This document shows positions 47,645 through 60,508 of a DNA stretch of 64,000 nucleotides, in pieces. A model generated the notes under the pieces. The model saw only the letters and a list, made by a program, of their open reading frames with translations, was not told the DNA's origin and searched no databases. Positions within the stretch are counted from its first letter, which is position 1, and the number at the start of each line of letters is the position of its first letter. A program made the position numbers and the translations under genes. The DNA lies in contig QKWP01000137.1 in assembly GCA_003550325.1 (NCBI GenBank), positions 355,554 to 419,553 of the forward strand, written 5' to 3'. Origin of the DNA: Gigaspora rosea. Taxonomy: Eukaryota > Glomeromycota > Glomeromycetes > Diversisporales > Gigasporaceae.

Positions 47645-47800
47645 GACTGGGTTTCTCAATCGTCAAGGGTTTCGTCAATCGTCAAGGGTTTCGTCAAGCG
47701 TCAAGGGTTTCGTCAATCGTCAAGGGTTTCGTCAGACGCAAATTTGACGAAACCTTTCGTCATCGCGAAAATAATTGCGTCAGGCATCATTAATTTAAAT
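47645..47800. repeat. Tandem TTTCGTCAATCGTCAAGGG repeat, 19-bp unit
   Basis: About four units of tcgtcaatcgtcaagggttt (47650-47735) are followed by the inverse phrase tttgacgaaacctttcgtca. The same words occur in inverted order at the two ends of the MITE at 49149-49705, so this is probably one end of a related element. Confidence 0.8.
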
Positions 47801-48273
47801 ATTCGTGCGTCAATAATGAAAATTTTGATAATTATAGAAAACAATGCTATAGATGCGTTATCATCTATAAGATATCCATCAATAATAACTTTACGAGCAA
47901 AAAAATAAGAGTTTGCATATCTGTTTGGGGTGTGTGATGATGCAAGTCTAATTACAGACACTGTGCAGTCAATTTTGTTAAAGTAAAAATTTTTAAGATC
48001 TGCACGCAATAATAAAGACTGTAGAAAATTCGTTTCTTGTTTGCTAATTCCTTCCGTAATTTTCAATATTTTGTAATTTTATATACATAAAATGTTTAAT
48101 TAAAGGTGTCTTCATAAAGTAACAACGTAGAAATTTGATTTGCTAATTAAATAATTTTTTTTTCATAGGTACGTACTATAAAATTTTAATATAGATTTTA
48201 TTTATGTAGTACAAAGATAACGATAACGATCATAAAAAAAATAATAACTTGATATATCGATATATAGGTAATT
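47801..48273. other. Stretch between repeat and transposase, with one minus-strand frame
   Basis: A minus-strand frame (48066-47713) reads with ordinary composition in its first part (ADLKNFYFNKIDCTVSVIRL) and then runs into the cgtca repeat. I do not recognise it. It may be a piece of host sequence next to the repeat. Confidence 0.35.
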
Positions 48274-49148
48274 CTATTCAATAACTACTTCCTCGAACCA
48301 GCTTTTTAGGAGTAATGAAGCTTTAACTGTTTCTTCAAGACCACCACTAGCAAGATTAAAATTAATAGTATCCTTTATACCGGAAAAAACACGTTCGCAA
48401 GAAGCATTCGTAACTTTCAAAGCCAAATGGTCGCTGCAATAGAAGATACTATCGGAAAATTTTGTGTGTTTACTTTCCACCACGATAATGGATCTGTTCC
48501 TGATTCATGTGGCAGAGAAAGGTAAGCTTCTAGCTCATCTATTTCCGTCTCACTTTCTCTCCTGTTTTCACTTAATTTCATAAGTTGTCTAAAAGTTTTT
48601 AATTTGTCTATAGGTCTAGTAGCTATTTTTGTGATATTTATTTTATATGATGAATAAAGAGCTTTCAATTAATTAATGGCCAATTTACGATCAGTTTCAT
48701 AAAATGTTTCTAACTTAGTTGACGGGTCAAGTAAGGTAGAAATAACGGAAGACCTTGAAAGATAAGTCCAGTGTTCTTATAATTTATTCTTCATTTTTTT
48801 TCCAGCTTCACTATGTGTACTAATTAAAGTATATTGATTCAAATGCATTAAGAGGCCTAAAATAATTAATCGTGAAGACCCATGGGAAGGCTATGGAGCG
48901 TTTAAAAGGACTAAAGCTGCCACGTGAAATGGTTTGAGAAGTTGTACCATTACTTCTATGATTACCCAATCCTCAACATCCAAGTAATCATTTTTTAAAT
49001 TCGAACGAGATAGAATAAGGCTATCAGTAATGGATCGGATTTGGTAGAGTCTCTCAACCATCGAAAAGGTGGAAATCCATTTTGACTCGACATCAATCAT
49101 GGGATGATAGAACGGACACTCTAGAATGGCAGAAATTAAAGATGCCTG

Positions 49149-49705
49149 ACGAATGACGAAACTTTCGTCATTGACGAATGACGAAACCATTCGTCAAGCA
49201 ATTTCTGAATGACGATTTGACGAATGACGAAACCTATGACGAATGACAAAACCCACGACGAAACCCGTGATGATTAATGAAGCATGAGAAATCATTCTTT
49301 TCTTTCATAATGAAATAAATTAATCTATGCGAGGTTAATATTTTTGTTTGTATTATCATATCTACCCATTTCTATTTTTTTCATCTGTTATTTTTTCTTT
49401 TTATGAAATACATCCGACATTACCCGATGAAGGTGTCGATCACCCGAAGAAATCCGATGGATCTTACCTAACGACAAAAAAAATACTTTACCTTTAGCAC
49501 TTAGGAAAACATGTCATAAAAGTTTAAAAAGGTAATAAATAAAGTTATATATCATCTTTTATGGTGTAATATTTTGTTTTTTTATAGTTTCGTCAATCGT
49601 CAGCAGTTTCGTCAATCGTCAACAGTTTCGTCAATCGTCAACGGTTTCGCCAGGATCGTCATTTGACGAAACCTTTCGTCAATTCAAAAATAGTTTCGTC
49701 AAGCA
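49149..49705. mobile_element. MITE with TGACGAAAC repeats inside the hAT transposase
   Basis: The left end is rich in gacgaatgacgaaac (49150-49260) and the right end in gtttcgtcaatcgtcaac (49585-49700), giving a large inverted structure. It splits the transposase frame between AKDA (right side) and ASLISAILECPF (left side). The junctions both carry agatgc-like sequence. The middle is AT-rich and non-coding. Confidence 0.7.
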
Positions 49706-49977
49706 TCTTTAGCAGAAATTCTTTTCATTTCCTCCAAGATCGAAGGTGAATTTATCTTATTGAAAAATGCTGAGCTTTCTGAATTTGGGTAAAATATTTT
49801 TTTTGACCAGCTTCAGCAATGAAATTAATAATATATGCAGTGCAGTGCACATACTTAAGGTCAGAACTTATATTTTTTTTGAAGAAAACTTTGACATATC
49901 GAATTATTCAAATCATTTACTAGTTGTCACTTGTGATGCCAATAATTTGTGTTTTTTTTTTATTCCCATGGTTTCTC

Positions 49978-50568
49978 TATAAGAAAAGTGGTACGAGTTG
50001 TGGCACGGGTTGGTGTCGGGAATGCTCAAAAGGCATGGATCTTGTGGCATGCATAGGAACGTTTACGGAATGGCATGGTAAAAATGGCACGGACATTACG
50101 GCAAAGGGTGGCACGTAATATCACATCATATGAAGTGGCACGTTCAGATGACATGTATGTGTACATTAAACACGTGTTGGCTCATGATACACAAAAGATC
50201 AGTAAAGGATTTTTTTTAAAAAAAGAGCGATATCTCATGATTTCATTGATGAAGCTTCCCTGTGTCTTAACAAAAAAAAACTCCTTACAAAATTTTCTTC
50301 ATATGCAGTTAGCTTCTTATGTAAATTTATGTTTTAATAGTTAATCCACATCGTTATCGCAGTGGCACGTGAATTTACGTTCATTACCTGTGCCAAATCC
50401 CGTGCCGATTCGACTAATAAACTGCTGCAAAACCCGAGCCATTTACGGTCCAATTGGCACGGACATACGGTCCCACACGGTCTGCAGAATCCGTGCCAAT
50501 TTATATCTGGACTTGACCGTGCCAATCCGACGCAATCCATGCCGATCCGGTCCAATTTTCTTATAGGG
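49978..50568. mobile_element. Inverted-repeat element with GGCACGG repeats inside the hAT transposase
   Basis: The ends ctataagaaaagtgg and the inverse of ccaattttcttatag match. The inner parts are rich in ggcacgg / ccgtgcc, for example 50010-50110 and 50385-50540. A clear target duplication is not visible. The overlapping open frames here are by-products of the repeats. Confidence 0.7.
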
Positions 50569-50572
50569 TATT

Positions 50573-52011
50573 CAGGGATGGTAAATGACTTGAAATGACC
50601 TCGTGACTCAAGTGAATAATGACCAGTGACCGGTCATTTAAAAGAGTGAAATGACCTATTGGGTCATTTGAAAATATACTAAAAACAAGGATATCTTTAG
50701 TAATTAGTAATATACACGTACGTACGTGCTATCCGGCATGTGCCAAGCACGGACATGGGACCCATGCCCGTGCTTGGCATATATTACCTGTTACTATTTA
50801 TTTTTTTGGGATTCACAATACATAGATGAAATTCACCTTCCCGGTTACACAGATCAGTATATATATCCTTTTTTTACGATCTTTTACTTTTTTTTTTGAT
50901 ATTATCTTACTAATTTTTTTTATGGCTTCGTCTTCTTTGGTATCTTGGCGTCGTCGTTTGTTGGTGCCTTATTTAATTGGTGTCGTCGTTTCCGGTGTCG
51001 TGGTTCCTAGTGGCGTTGTCGTTCGATGGTGACTTCGGTTTGTGGCTAACTACTTTTTTTTCAACTAATCTTGTTCTTTTTTCATTATTGCGTCGTTTCT
51101 CTGGGGTCTTGGCGTCATCGTTGTTTGCTGGTGTATTCCTTTTGCTGGTATGGTCGTTTCCGGTATCGTCATTTGATGGTGACTTTGTTTTGTGTCATCG
51201 CGTTCGAAATTTTCTGCTGGCATTATTATAGACATTACTGTTTCACTTTTGCTGGTACCGTCGTTTTAATGTCGCTATTACTGTTTGTAGGCACTTCGTT
51301 TCGTTACCGCACTTTCGTTGACATCATTTTCCGGCGCGTTTGATGTTTGTCTTGCGGTTAATAGAATTTCGGGTTTCTCGAATAATGGTTGACGGTTGGG
51401 CTTCTTTGTAGCTAGTGGTATATTGGATAGGGTCGGATAGGGTTAGGGTTCAGGTTCGGGTAAATAGAGGTAAGGGTAGGTATTATGTAGGCATCGTCTA
51501 GTAGAAACATTGGACAAGGTTAAGGTTCAGGTTTGAGTAGAGGTTTTATGATAGAGTTAGGGTAGGTATTATGTAGATATAGTAAGTGGTTTGATTAGCA
51601 TTGTCTAAAAACTTTGTACTTGACAGCATTTGCTACGCGATGAACATCTTAAATACGTACGCATAAATAAAAAATATATTATTATTGTAAATATTATAAG
51701 ATATTTTAAATATTGTATGCGCATAATATGCATAAAATAAGAACTTTATTTTGAAGACATGAAATAAAACCGGTTCGATCTAACCGATATGTACTAATAT
51801 CCAATCGAGTTTTGTCGTATCATCCGATTGTAGTATGTATAATGACCTAATGACTCAAATGACTTTGGTCATTTATAAATGACCAAGGTCATTTAGTCAC
51901 GAGTCATTTTTAAATGACTCGAAAATTAAATGACCAAAATGACCGGTCATTTTGGGGTCATTTCAGGTCATTTGCAAAATAGGCAAATGACCTGGTCATT
52001 TACCATCCCTG
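50573..52011. mobile_element. CAGGGATGG element, 1.44 kb, with AAATGACC subterminal repeats
   Basis: The ends CAGGGATGGTAAATGAC and the inverse of the same are flanked by gggtatt (50566-50572 and 52012-52018). Many copies of aatgacc / ggtcatt lie in both orientations within 130 bp of each end. The middle holds the TCG/TTG-rich stretch 50930-51340 and ggttagggt-like repeats (51430-51560), with no recognised gene. The CAGGGATGG end matches that of the element at 11808-12942, so both probably use the same kind of hAT transposase. Confidence 0.85.
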
Positions 52012-52733
52012 GGGTATTAACGACCTCAAGAATTTTTTCACCAATATATTTTTCTGTATAGGCTTCGGGCAAGGGAATAAAGTCGAGAAGGAGAGAATTT
52101 TTTTGTCCACTTAGCATCAACCCAATTGACCGTAATTACTAGAAAAAGTTGTTGTGTATGTGCTGTCCAAATATTTAAGGCGAGTGCTAATTTATTTTTA
52201 TTGGTTTTTAAGATTTCTTTAATTTTTACTTTTGCCAAGTCAAATGATTTTCTATATTTGTGGATAAGACTTGGCAGCAAGGAATTTTGTAACATGGATT
52301 AAGATTTGTGACAAATCTTATAAAAGACTCCTCTTCAACTTTTGAAAACGGTTGTTTGTTAATAACAATCCATCACATTAAATCGTAATTTTAAAGACTC
52401 AACATGGTGCTGTTCAATTGTTAAATAAAAGAAGGATTTATTGGTTTGTAATAAGTCATTATAATTTGATGTCAAGATGGTGCATTGTAGTTGAAACTGA
52501 TGAATCCTCTTTATATTCAGTTCTCATCTCTTGCAGATATCAGAAGTTTCGAACTCATCACTAAGCTCATCAAGATATTTATGAACTAATTCAAACTTCT
52601 GCTTTTTTAATTGTTTTCCTTTGAAAATATTAAGCTTGGTATGCTTTTCTGTTTTTTGAAAAGAACATTGTAGTCTTCGTGGGAGAGTTCTTCAGAAGAT
52701 TCAGTACTTAGATAAGGTGATGTTGACATGTTA

Positions 52734-54925
52734 ATAAAGATGATATTAAAATATAAGTAAATTAATGAAAGATAAAAAAAAAATAATGGTTTTATATAAT
52801 TTTTCACAATTTTAAAATAGTAATTGGATTCTCTGAGAAAATTCTTACTCATTGTTATCAAATTGTTCGAATTAGCAGGGTAATTTATTATACAATATGG
52901 CTGTTCTGGATACAATTCCTATTTTTAAATCATGAATAAGCGTTTAAATCTTGCAATTGCAAATATTATTATAATAATGTTCGCAATTGCAAAATTTGAC
53001 TTGTAGAATATTTTCTAATTGTTTAATCATATTAGTTATTAATAATAGGTCTATATTAAGAAAGAATTCTATATAGGAAATTATTTTTTTCAATGTATTT
53101 AACCAATATATCTAACTAATTAAGTACACTACTGAAAAGGAATTTGAGTTTGTTAAAGATTTTATTATTCGAACTTTGAGATCCATTGCTATTATTTTTG
53201 GATTATATCTAGATTCTTGTATTGTTTGAACAACCAATGTTATATTTTTAAACCTTGGTATGAATACGGAAATTATAAAAATACTCTGATGTAGTCTATT
53301 TAGAATATTCATTGAATTTCTGTGTAATGTTATGGGAATTGTTAGCTTTGATACCTAGCCATTTAAAGAATCATTAATGCATATTAACATGTTAAAGATT
53401 TTTTATGCCTATTCATTAGAAGTTGTTACCATATACATTCAAATTTGTATCTCTGATTATCTTAATATTTCGCATGATGTTTAGATATAAATATAGGAGC
53501 ATACTGTAACATTTTCTAACTAAAAACCTTTAACATAATCACTAAGGAGACTCTTGAATTACTATAATAGTAAACTGTTACTTAAATAATATTTGATTTA
53601 TCAAATTACTTTCTTTCATTTACTATGCTAAAACAATCCAGCAGCCTATTAAAATCCAAGTGCATTCTTAGATTTTATCATATTCGATTTATTTATATTT
53701 GCTATTCTTTTTTTCAATAATGTTAATTGTTCGTATGGTCGATAAAACAGAGAATTTAAACCATTTTTAGATTCTAATTATATAATAATCCGTTTTTAAC
53801 CCATTTCATTTGATATAAATAAGTTTAGATATTTTAATATAATGAAGTTGAATTCTTTTTATTTGCAAAAATTAACATTTTTTTTTTAGCATTAAATAAA
53901 ATTTATTGCTATGCTAACATTTAAAGAAGTAAAAACCATATTATAAAAAAGCTGTCTATAAAATTGCGTTAAATTATAGTATTTTTAAACTTCTACAATA
54001 AAAATCTTAATTTCCGTTAGAACCTCTCACGACCCAATTTACTGTGTATCAATCCATAAAGTAGCAGTTTCTAACAAATTATTATAGCAAAAAGATATTC
54101 CATAATTGTGTCTTTATTATAAAGAAAGACAATTTGTGTTCAATAATAAACACAATAAAGCATACCATGACCAAATCAAAGTGAGTTTTCTACGCTTGTT
54201 CGCATTATTCTATGTTTAGTAAACTAAAATATATCCTAAAATATTTGTAAAATAGTGATTCATTGATTCCAATTTTTTGACTTTGTAAGTTGCAAACATT
54301 TAAAAAAACACAAGTTAGTTGCAGTAAAAAATTAATCGTATTAATCAAATGAATAAATATTCCTGCAACTCTCAATATAGACCAAACTTTGATTAACCCA
54401 ATAGTATAATATTATTAAAATCTATTACTTTGCTTAACTAAACCATCTGATATAGATATATATACATAACTATATTTATTAAATTCAAAATTTTCAACAT
54501 ATCCAGATTCTAAGTATAATCATGTCCCAGTTCTAAGCTAATTAACTTTCTAAATCTAATTCCAAATAATATAAATCTATTGTATATTAGAATATTGCAA
54601 TACTTAGTCTAAATAATAAAATTTATACAGGCATTTTTTGAAAAGAATGCATATTACAAAGTGGCTTTAATATTTACTTAGTGAGTCAACTAAAATCATG
54701 AAATAGGCAGCTAAAAAATAGTAAAAGTTTGTGAAAATTTTGATCAAAGAAAAAAACAAAAAGAAGAATTACTAACTCCAATTTTCAAAAAATTAGATAA
54801 TGTTAACTTCAATTATATAATAAAAAAAAATTGAATTTCGAAAAATGGACACTTGTATTCAAGCAAAAACTTAATGATATATTTGTATATGTTTTAAACT
54901 TACCTGATCACCAACTTTTTGATGC
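52734..54925. other. AT-rich stretch, no gene seen
   Basis: A few short open frames (for example minus 53312-53112) have no recognised content. The outer end of the hAT transposon must lie in or near 52734-52920 but I cannot place it. Confidence 0.55.
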
Positions 54926-55145
54926 ATTTAAAAGTCTGAGTCCGGTTCGAAAATCAGACCAGACTCAGACTTGACTAAAGTCTGGTTCGAGTCCGGTCTG
55001 TAGGAGCACTACTACCCAGCTTTGTAAGGGCCCAGCACCTGGAGCTCTTACCCTTATCCAAAGGCCCAGAAATTAATATCATGGCCTGACCCTTATGGTA
55101 CTACCCATGGGTACCCATGGATAGCCCAGACCCATGCGGAAGTCT
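54926..55145. repeat. Short inverted and palindromic repeats before the TPR pseudogene
   Basis: gagtccggttcgaaa and agtctggttcgagtccggtc repeat with inverse pieces (cagaccagactcagac). ccatgggtacccatgg at about 55107-55122 is a perfect 16-bp palindrome. It may be a MITE end. Confidence 0.55.
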
Positions 55146-55159
55146 ATATATTACATATT

Positions 55160-56489
55160 GGAGAGCTATGATGAGGTTTATACAGATTTAACTGAGTCGC
55201 TGAAGTTTGATCCTAGTAACCATGATGCCCTAGTCTATCTAGGTTATTCTTTTTTTAAGATGAAATAATATGAAAAGTCTCTCAAATATTTAACAAAGTT
55301 ATTAGAAAATGTCCCTGGTAATAGGATTACTTTGAAATTCTTGGGACAAGTTAATTATGAGTTAAAAATGTATAAGGAGTGTATTGAAAACTCCAATTTA
55401 TTACAAATTAGTCCAGAAAATCTTGACGTGCTAAGAACTCGAGAAAATTCATATTGTATGCTTGGAAAATATCAAACGAAGCTTGATATTTTATTACAAG
55501 CACTCACTTTAGATAGGTGTAATGCGAATGCATTGAGATGTAGAGGACAAATATATTATTTGTTAAAAAATTTCGACGGGTCCATTGGATGACTTAAATA
55601 AGTCATTAAAATTCAAGAATAACACATTTGCGCTCAGAACAAGAGGACAAACATATTATATGTTAGGACACTATGAAGAATCTCTTGCTGACTTAGACAA
55701 TTCATTAAAAATTGATCAGGAATAAAGTTGCGTTAGTGCACTGAGAACAAACGTATTTTAAGTTAAACCGTTACAAGGAATCTCATTTTAAATTATTCAA
55801 TTTTAGCTGATTGATTCAACGATATTAGGATATTGTTCACAGACTTACTACGCGCTAGAAAAATACGAAGAGTTCCTTAAGGACTCGATAAATTCATTAA
55901 AAATTGATGAAAAAATACAATTGCATTATTGTTTAGGGGGCAATCTTTTATAAACTGGGCAGATACAAAGAATCTGCACAAGCTTTAACAAAATTGTTGA
56001 ATATTGAAACAGAAAACGTTGATGCATTAATAACTAGAGGACAATTTTATTTTATGCTTAATGAGCATAAACATTTACTCAAAGATTTAAATCAAGCACT
56101 AAAATAATGCAGAGAATCTTGAAGCTGAGGGACTTGTTCATTATCATTTAAAAAATACGACCTGTCACTGGATGATAAAACAAACTCATTAATCATTAAA
56201 CCAAAAGAGCATTTGCACTACGAACTAGGGCACAATTGTACTACATGTAGAAAAACATAGTGAGTGTCTCTTGGATTTAAATAAATCAATTGAGCTTGAA
56301 CCAAACAACGTAACTGCAGTATTGTGAGAAACATATTGCAAGTTAAATTGCTACGAAAGATCACTTGCAGATTTAAATAAATTATTAGATATTAATCCAT
56401 ATAATATAGAGGCGATCAAACAACGAATTCATGTTCTCTGTAAATTAAGAAATTATAATCAATCATCCATAGATATAAAAAATTGTTAA
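55160..56489 (+). pseudogene. TPR-repeat gene, decayed (copy B side)
   Basis: About ten 34-residue TPR units can be followed through frame changes: DLTESLKFDPSNHDALVYLG, KMYKECIENSNLL, KYQTKLDILLQALTLDRCNA (55332-55592 open), HYEESLADLDNSLKIDQ, SLADLNKLLDINPYN and others. Stops and shifts occur about every 150-300 bp. The last part is shared with copy A (13905-14298). TPR proteins are scaffolds, often fused to Sel1 or kinase domains in these fungi; neither is seen here. Confidence 0.8.
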
Positions 56490-57886
56490 TGGAATCTAAC
56501 ACTAAATTTTCACGTGATAAATCATCTATAAAAATTTAATTAAATCCTTGAACATTGATTCAGATAGCATTGAAGCACTAGAATCTCTAATATGAAATCT
56601 GTAATTATAAAATAGTAATTATTTCAAAAGCGAATTACATGAAATTATTTTTTTTTGATGTTATTGTTTAATGTACAAAGCATAACAATAAATTGTAATT
56701 TTTTATTATATTATGATGAATACTATCCAATAAAAATTTTGATAAAATCTATCAATACGAACTGAAATTACTGTTGTTTTGATGACTATACGTGATAATA
56801 TTCCAATGCCTGTTATTAGAGCTAATTTGTGCGGCGGCGTTATCCTAATAATAGTTACAACACGTAATATAATTATTAAATGCATTGCTTTATATTTACG
56901 ACAATTTTAATGCGGATATACATATTGGGTAAGCAAATATAAATAATATGCATTTTTTTTTAGTTCACATAATATTAAAATAATTGAAACACCAAGATAA
57001 ATACGGTTTTTATAAGCACTAGTAATAAAATGGTTTAAACTCCGTAAAATTAGTATTGTAGCTTATCTAATACATCAAAATATATAATATATAATATAAT
57101 TAAAATCCAATTCATTAATATAAGCAACGTATTTTATAAATTTATATTAATAGCAGCAAATGAACATAACAGATAAATATAAACTCTAATCTCTATAACG
57201 TGTATTTCCCTAATTTTTTGTAATTTATTATAAGAAAATACCATTGAAACGAAGACCAGCAAGAGCACAGACTCTTGATATAGCAATAGATTTAAAACCT
57301 GTAGCATATTCCTTGTCGCATTGTTTATTCTGGTTTGTGATAATATTAAGCTTTGCGATTTATGACTGTATCGAGAAATTTTTTTTTAAAAGATTACGAT
57401 CATTGTCGGAAAGCTGGCAGGCGAGTAATAGAGACAAAATATTTAGATTTTCTAATAAATTCAATATAATTTTTAAACATAATTTATGATTATTATTTAT
57501 CTGTTTGTTAATTCACTAAATATTTCAATACTTCAGGTGTCATCGAAGCCAATTTTCTAGCATCATTACTTGCGGTCTTTTGCTCAGGCGTATAAATTCT
57601 TGTGTTTTTTTGCATTTTATTATAAATTTCAATGTAAAAAAAAAAAAACAAAAAAAAAAAAAAAATTCAAAATTGCGAACTTTTATTCAGTTTATTAATC
57701 AATTTTGTTTTTAACGTTAATAATAATTCTATTCAATGATCAGGTTGCTGATTAAAAAAGGTTTACAGGGGATTGCCGAGAATTTATCACAATTACAGGG
57801 GCGGGAGCCGGATAACAATAAAATTCCTATGAGTAAAGCTCGAGGGTTTCCACTTCGTTCCTCAGCTCCAGCCCAATTATTGGTAA

Positions 57887-59934
57887 TTAATTTGGTGGCT
57901 CCCCAACAAGAGGTTCATTAACGCGCCTGGGATTACGGTTGCGCCATGCTATTATAATTATACCAATAACGATACCAATAATTACGCCAACAGCAAGAGA
58001 AATAATAATGGCGATCAATGGAACACCAGGAGGAGGTCCAAATTGTGTTACCCATGCATAATTTGAAGGATTTGAAAGATTCATTAAATATATATTAGCA
58101 GATGTATTAGTTGGTGGTCCAAAATCATTGGTGATATTACCTATATATATATATGTATGGTTTAAAAAAAAAAAAGTTCGTTAGGAGTGAATTTTAGTGT
58201 CAATAAAAGCTGAGTAAATGACAATTATTATGATTTTAAAACGCATCTCATGAAAGACTTGTCGATGATTTGCTCAATTTAAAAAAAGATGCATAGATAA
58301 TTCAATTGGAATTATAGAATGTATTGCCAACAGTTACTAATATTTAATACCTTGATTTAGAAAAAAAAGTTGACATAGAAGTATCCTCATCTACTCATTG
58401 CCAACTTTCTAAATAAAGGAAAACCAGAGATTAATTTTGGCCTTGGCAATAATGTACTATAATTTTTGTCAGAATTATCTTTGCATAAGTTTTTTTCGTT
58501 AATTGTCATTTTTGAAATGTATATAACAATATAGCAAATCGTAAGCAGTTTTCCTAGGAAGATATGCCCCCAAAAAAACAAATAGCCACATAGACATGCA
58601 TATTGAATAAGGATAAATCATTACCAAATGCTACAATCATATAGTCTTGATAAAGTGTCGCTGTATGAAATGCCAATGGAGGAGGAATCGATCCTGAAGG
58701 TATAGGAGCTGAATATTGAAATGGTACAGATTTAACATCCAGCAATACGAATACCGGATATGCTGTAGTTTGGAATTCTCCATAACTTTGAGTTCCTCCT
58801 AATATGACGATAATATGATTATCTGGTGCTTTGAATAATGATAATTTAGAATTATAAAAATTTAGAAATTATATGTTTGAACATAATAGAAAATTTATCT
58901 TAATATACCTAGAACAGCGGTATGTCCAACACGAAAACCAATATTTACAGGACTGTTCGCAGTCTAAAGTAAATAACAATTTATCTATTTTATTAGTTTT
59001 TATTAAATTTTAAAGAAATAGGAATTAATATGAAATAGTGAAGATTACCTGAAAAAACCAAGTTGATTGAACAGTATCGAAAATATATATCTAAAATTAG
59101 AGATACCAAATTTTAAAACATTACAGTATGTAAGCATTGTAATGAATTTGAGTACTAGCATACTCACTTCAGTCATGAGTATACGAATTGAATCTCCACC
59201 AGGATTGTTTTGAGTGACACCTCCTATGTAAATAATTCTTCCACAGGCATTAAAGTTGCAGTGCAATGACTTCGTTTAGATGGATGATTAGGTAATGAAA
59301 GATTTTTCCATTCCAATTTATTTGTGTCAAATGTGAATAAATCTTCATATATAATTAATACGCTTGAACCCGTATCTAATTCTACCCTTCCACCAAATAT
59401 ATAAATTACATTCTTCGAATTTATAATTGTTGAAGTGGATCGACGCCTAGGTAGTAGTGTTCCATGAGTTCCTGGTCCACTAGTGTGCCAGTGTTGTGAA
59501 TTTATAGTATAAATCCAAAGAGTAGAATCTGACGCATTGTAATTAAATGTTGCCATATTTTGTTGTAAACCACTAACAAGATATATACGTTGACCACTAT
59601 CTCCTAATACAGTTGATCCTTTTTCACTTCCAAATGGCATTCTTGAAATATCAGAAAGATCAGTGAACGGAGGTGAATCGATATTAAATCGTGACGAAAG
59701 ATCGAGATAGAACACCTCATCCGATAGGTTATATTGGTGAGTTTGACTCCATACTAATGAATTATTTGATATAGGCCTCAACCAACCCATGAAATAAATT
59801 TTATTATTGACCAATGTTGCCATGTGACCACCACGTGCCTCAGGTTTAAATGAATGTCCATAAAGAACATTCTGTGATAAAATAAAAATTATGCTCAAGA
59901 GCGACAATACATCTTTAAAATTCATAGTCGACAT
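57887..59934 (-). pseudogene. Kelch-repeat membrane protein gene, copy B, one-base frameshift
   Basis: It has the same five-exon plan as copy A: 59934-59168, 59090-59049, 58963-58909, 58828-58625 and 58140-57887, all with GT-AG introns. Exon 1 is one base shorter than in copy A, at about 59243 (ccacagg against ccatcagg), which turns LMPDGRIIYIGG into LMPVEELFT and a stop. Exon 3 is 6 bp shorter, in frame. Exon 5 lacks the Thr/Gly repeat and instead has a Pro/Gly turn (FGPPPGVPLIA) before the same transmembrane helix and RNRNPRR tail. Without the shift it would be about 440 residues. Either it is a very recent pseudogene or the missing base is an assembly error. Confidence 0.88.
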
Positions 59935-60231
59935 ATTTAAAAATCACTTGGTGTTAATAGTTTATTCGTGAGAACCAAAAAACTAATATTCAGTTGTTAT
60001 TGAACTTAATTTAAATTTTTTGGTATGATGTTACGACGTAATATATTTCAGAAAAATGTAAATGATTAAAACAATCGAATTTTATTTCAAAAAATTACCT
60101 ATCATTTTGTGACTTATAATGCATAAAAACTTTATCTTTGTTTATAATGGTTATCGTAAAAATTAGTTGATAATAAAATACAGTAGTATTTAAATTAATT
60201 AAAATAAACTTTTTATAAATAATCTATTTTA

Positions 60232-60508
60232 GAAATTTCTAATTGTACACGGTGTGTATGTACACGGCAACACGACATTAACAATTGATTTAAAAATTCG
60301 TGCAACACTCCCCGTTAAAACAATATTATAAACAAAAAATTAAGCTCTTGTTTATGGTTAGGATAATGGTGGGTCTAGGATGGAGCAAGGTATAGTTTAT
60401 ACCAAATTTCGCAAGGAATTTTTTTTGTTAGAAGCCAAAAGGTGGTTTCATCATCAAAATTTTGAAACATCAGTTGGCCCGTGTTTATATACACCGCATA
60501 AAAATAGA
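60232..60508. mobile_element. Inverted-repeat MITE inside the duplication (copy B)
   Basis: The counterpart of 19087-19375, with the same ends (atttctaattgtacacggtg and the inverse of accgcataaaaatagaaat). Confidence 0.6.

Larger units (their letters stand above)
48274..52733 (-). pseudogene. hAT transposase gene, decayed and split by three nested elements
   Basis: From an ATG near 52730 (MSTSPYLSTESSEELSHED) the minus strand shows a broken BED-finger region (EYKEDSSVSTTMHHL, about 52500). Next come QPFSKVEEESFIRFVTNLNP, then LALALNIWTAHTQQLFLVIT and VDAKWTKK (about 52190-52090). After two insertions follow QIIGITSDN and KYVHCTAYIINFIAEAG (about 49950-49820), and after a third MIDVESKWISTFSMVERLY (about 49110-49050). 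ISTLLDPSTKLETF (about 48730) and the hAT dimerisation domain (SWWKVNTQNFPIVSSIAATI, then ALKVTNASCERVFSGIK) close it, with a stop at 48274. hAT transposases cut and paste DNA using a DDE site and dimerise through the C-terminal domain. Several stops and shifts show it is dead. Confidence 0.85.

Noticed and set aside
50334-50598. Three overlapping frames with Cys and Pro, at first sight small secreted proteins
   Set aside because: All come from the ggcacgg / ccgtgcc repeats of an inverted-repeat element.
50826-51343. Val/Phe/Ser-rich overlapping frames that resemble membrane proteins
   Set aside because: They lie in the simple TCG/TTG-rich middle of the CAGGGATGG element, three frames are open at once, and no codon bias is visible.
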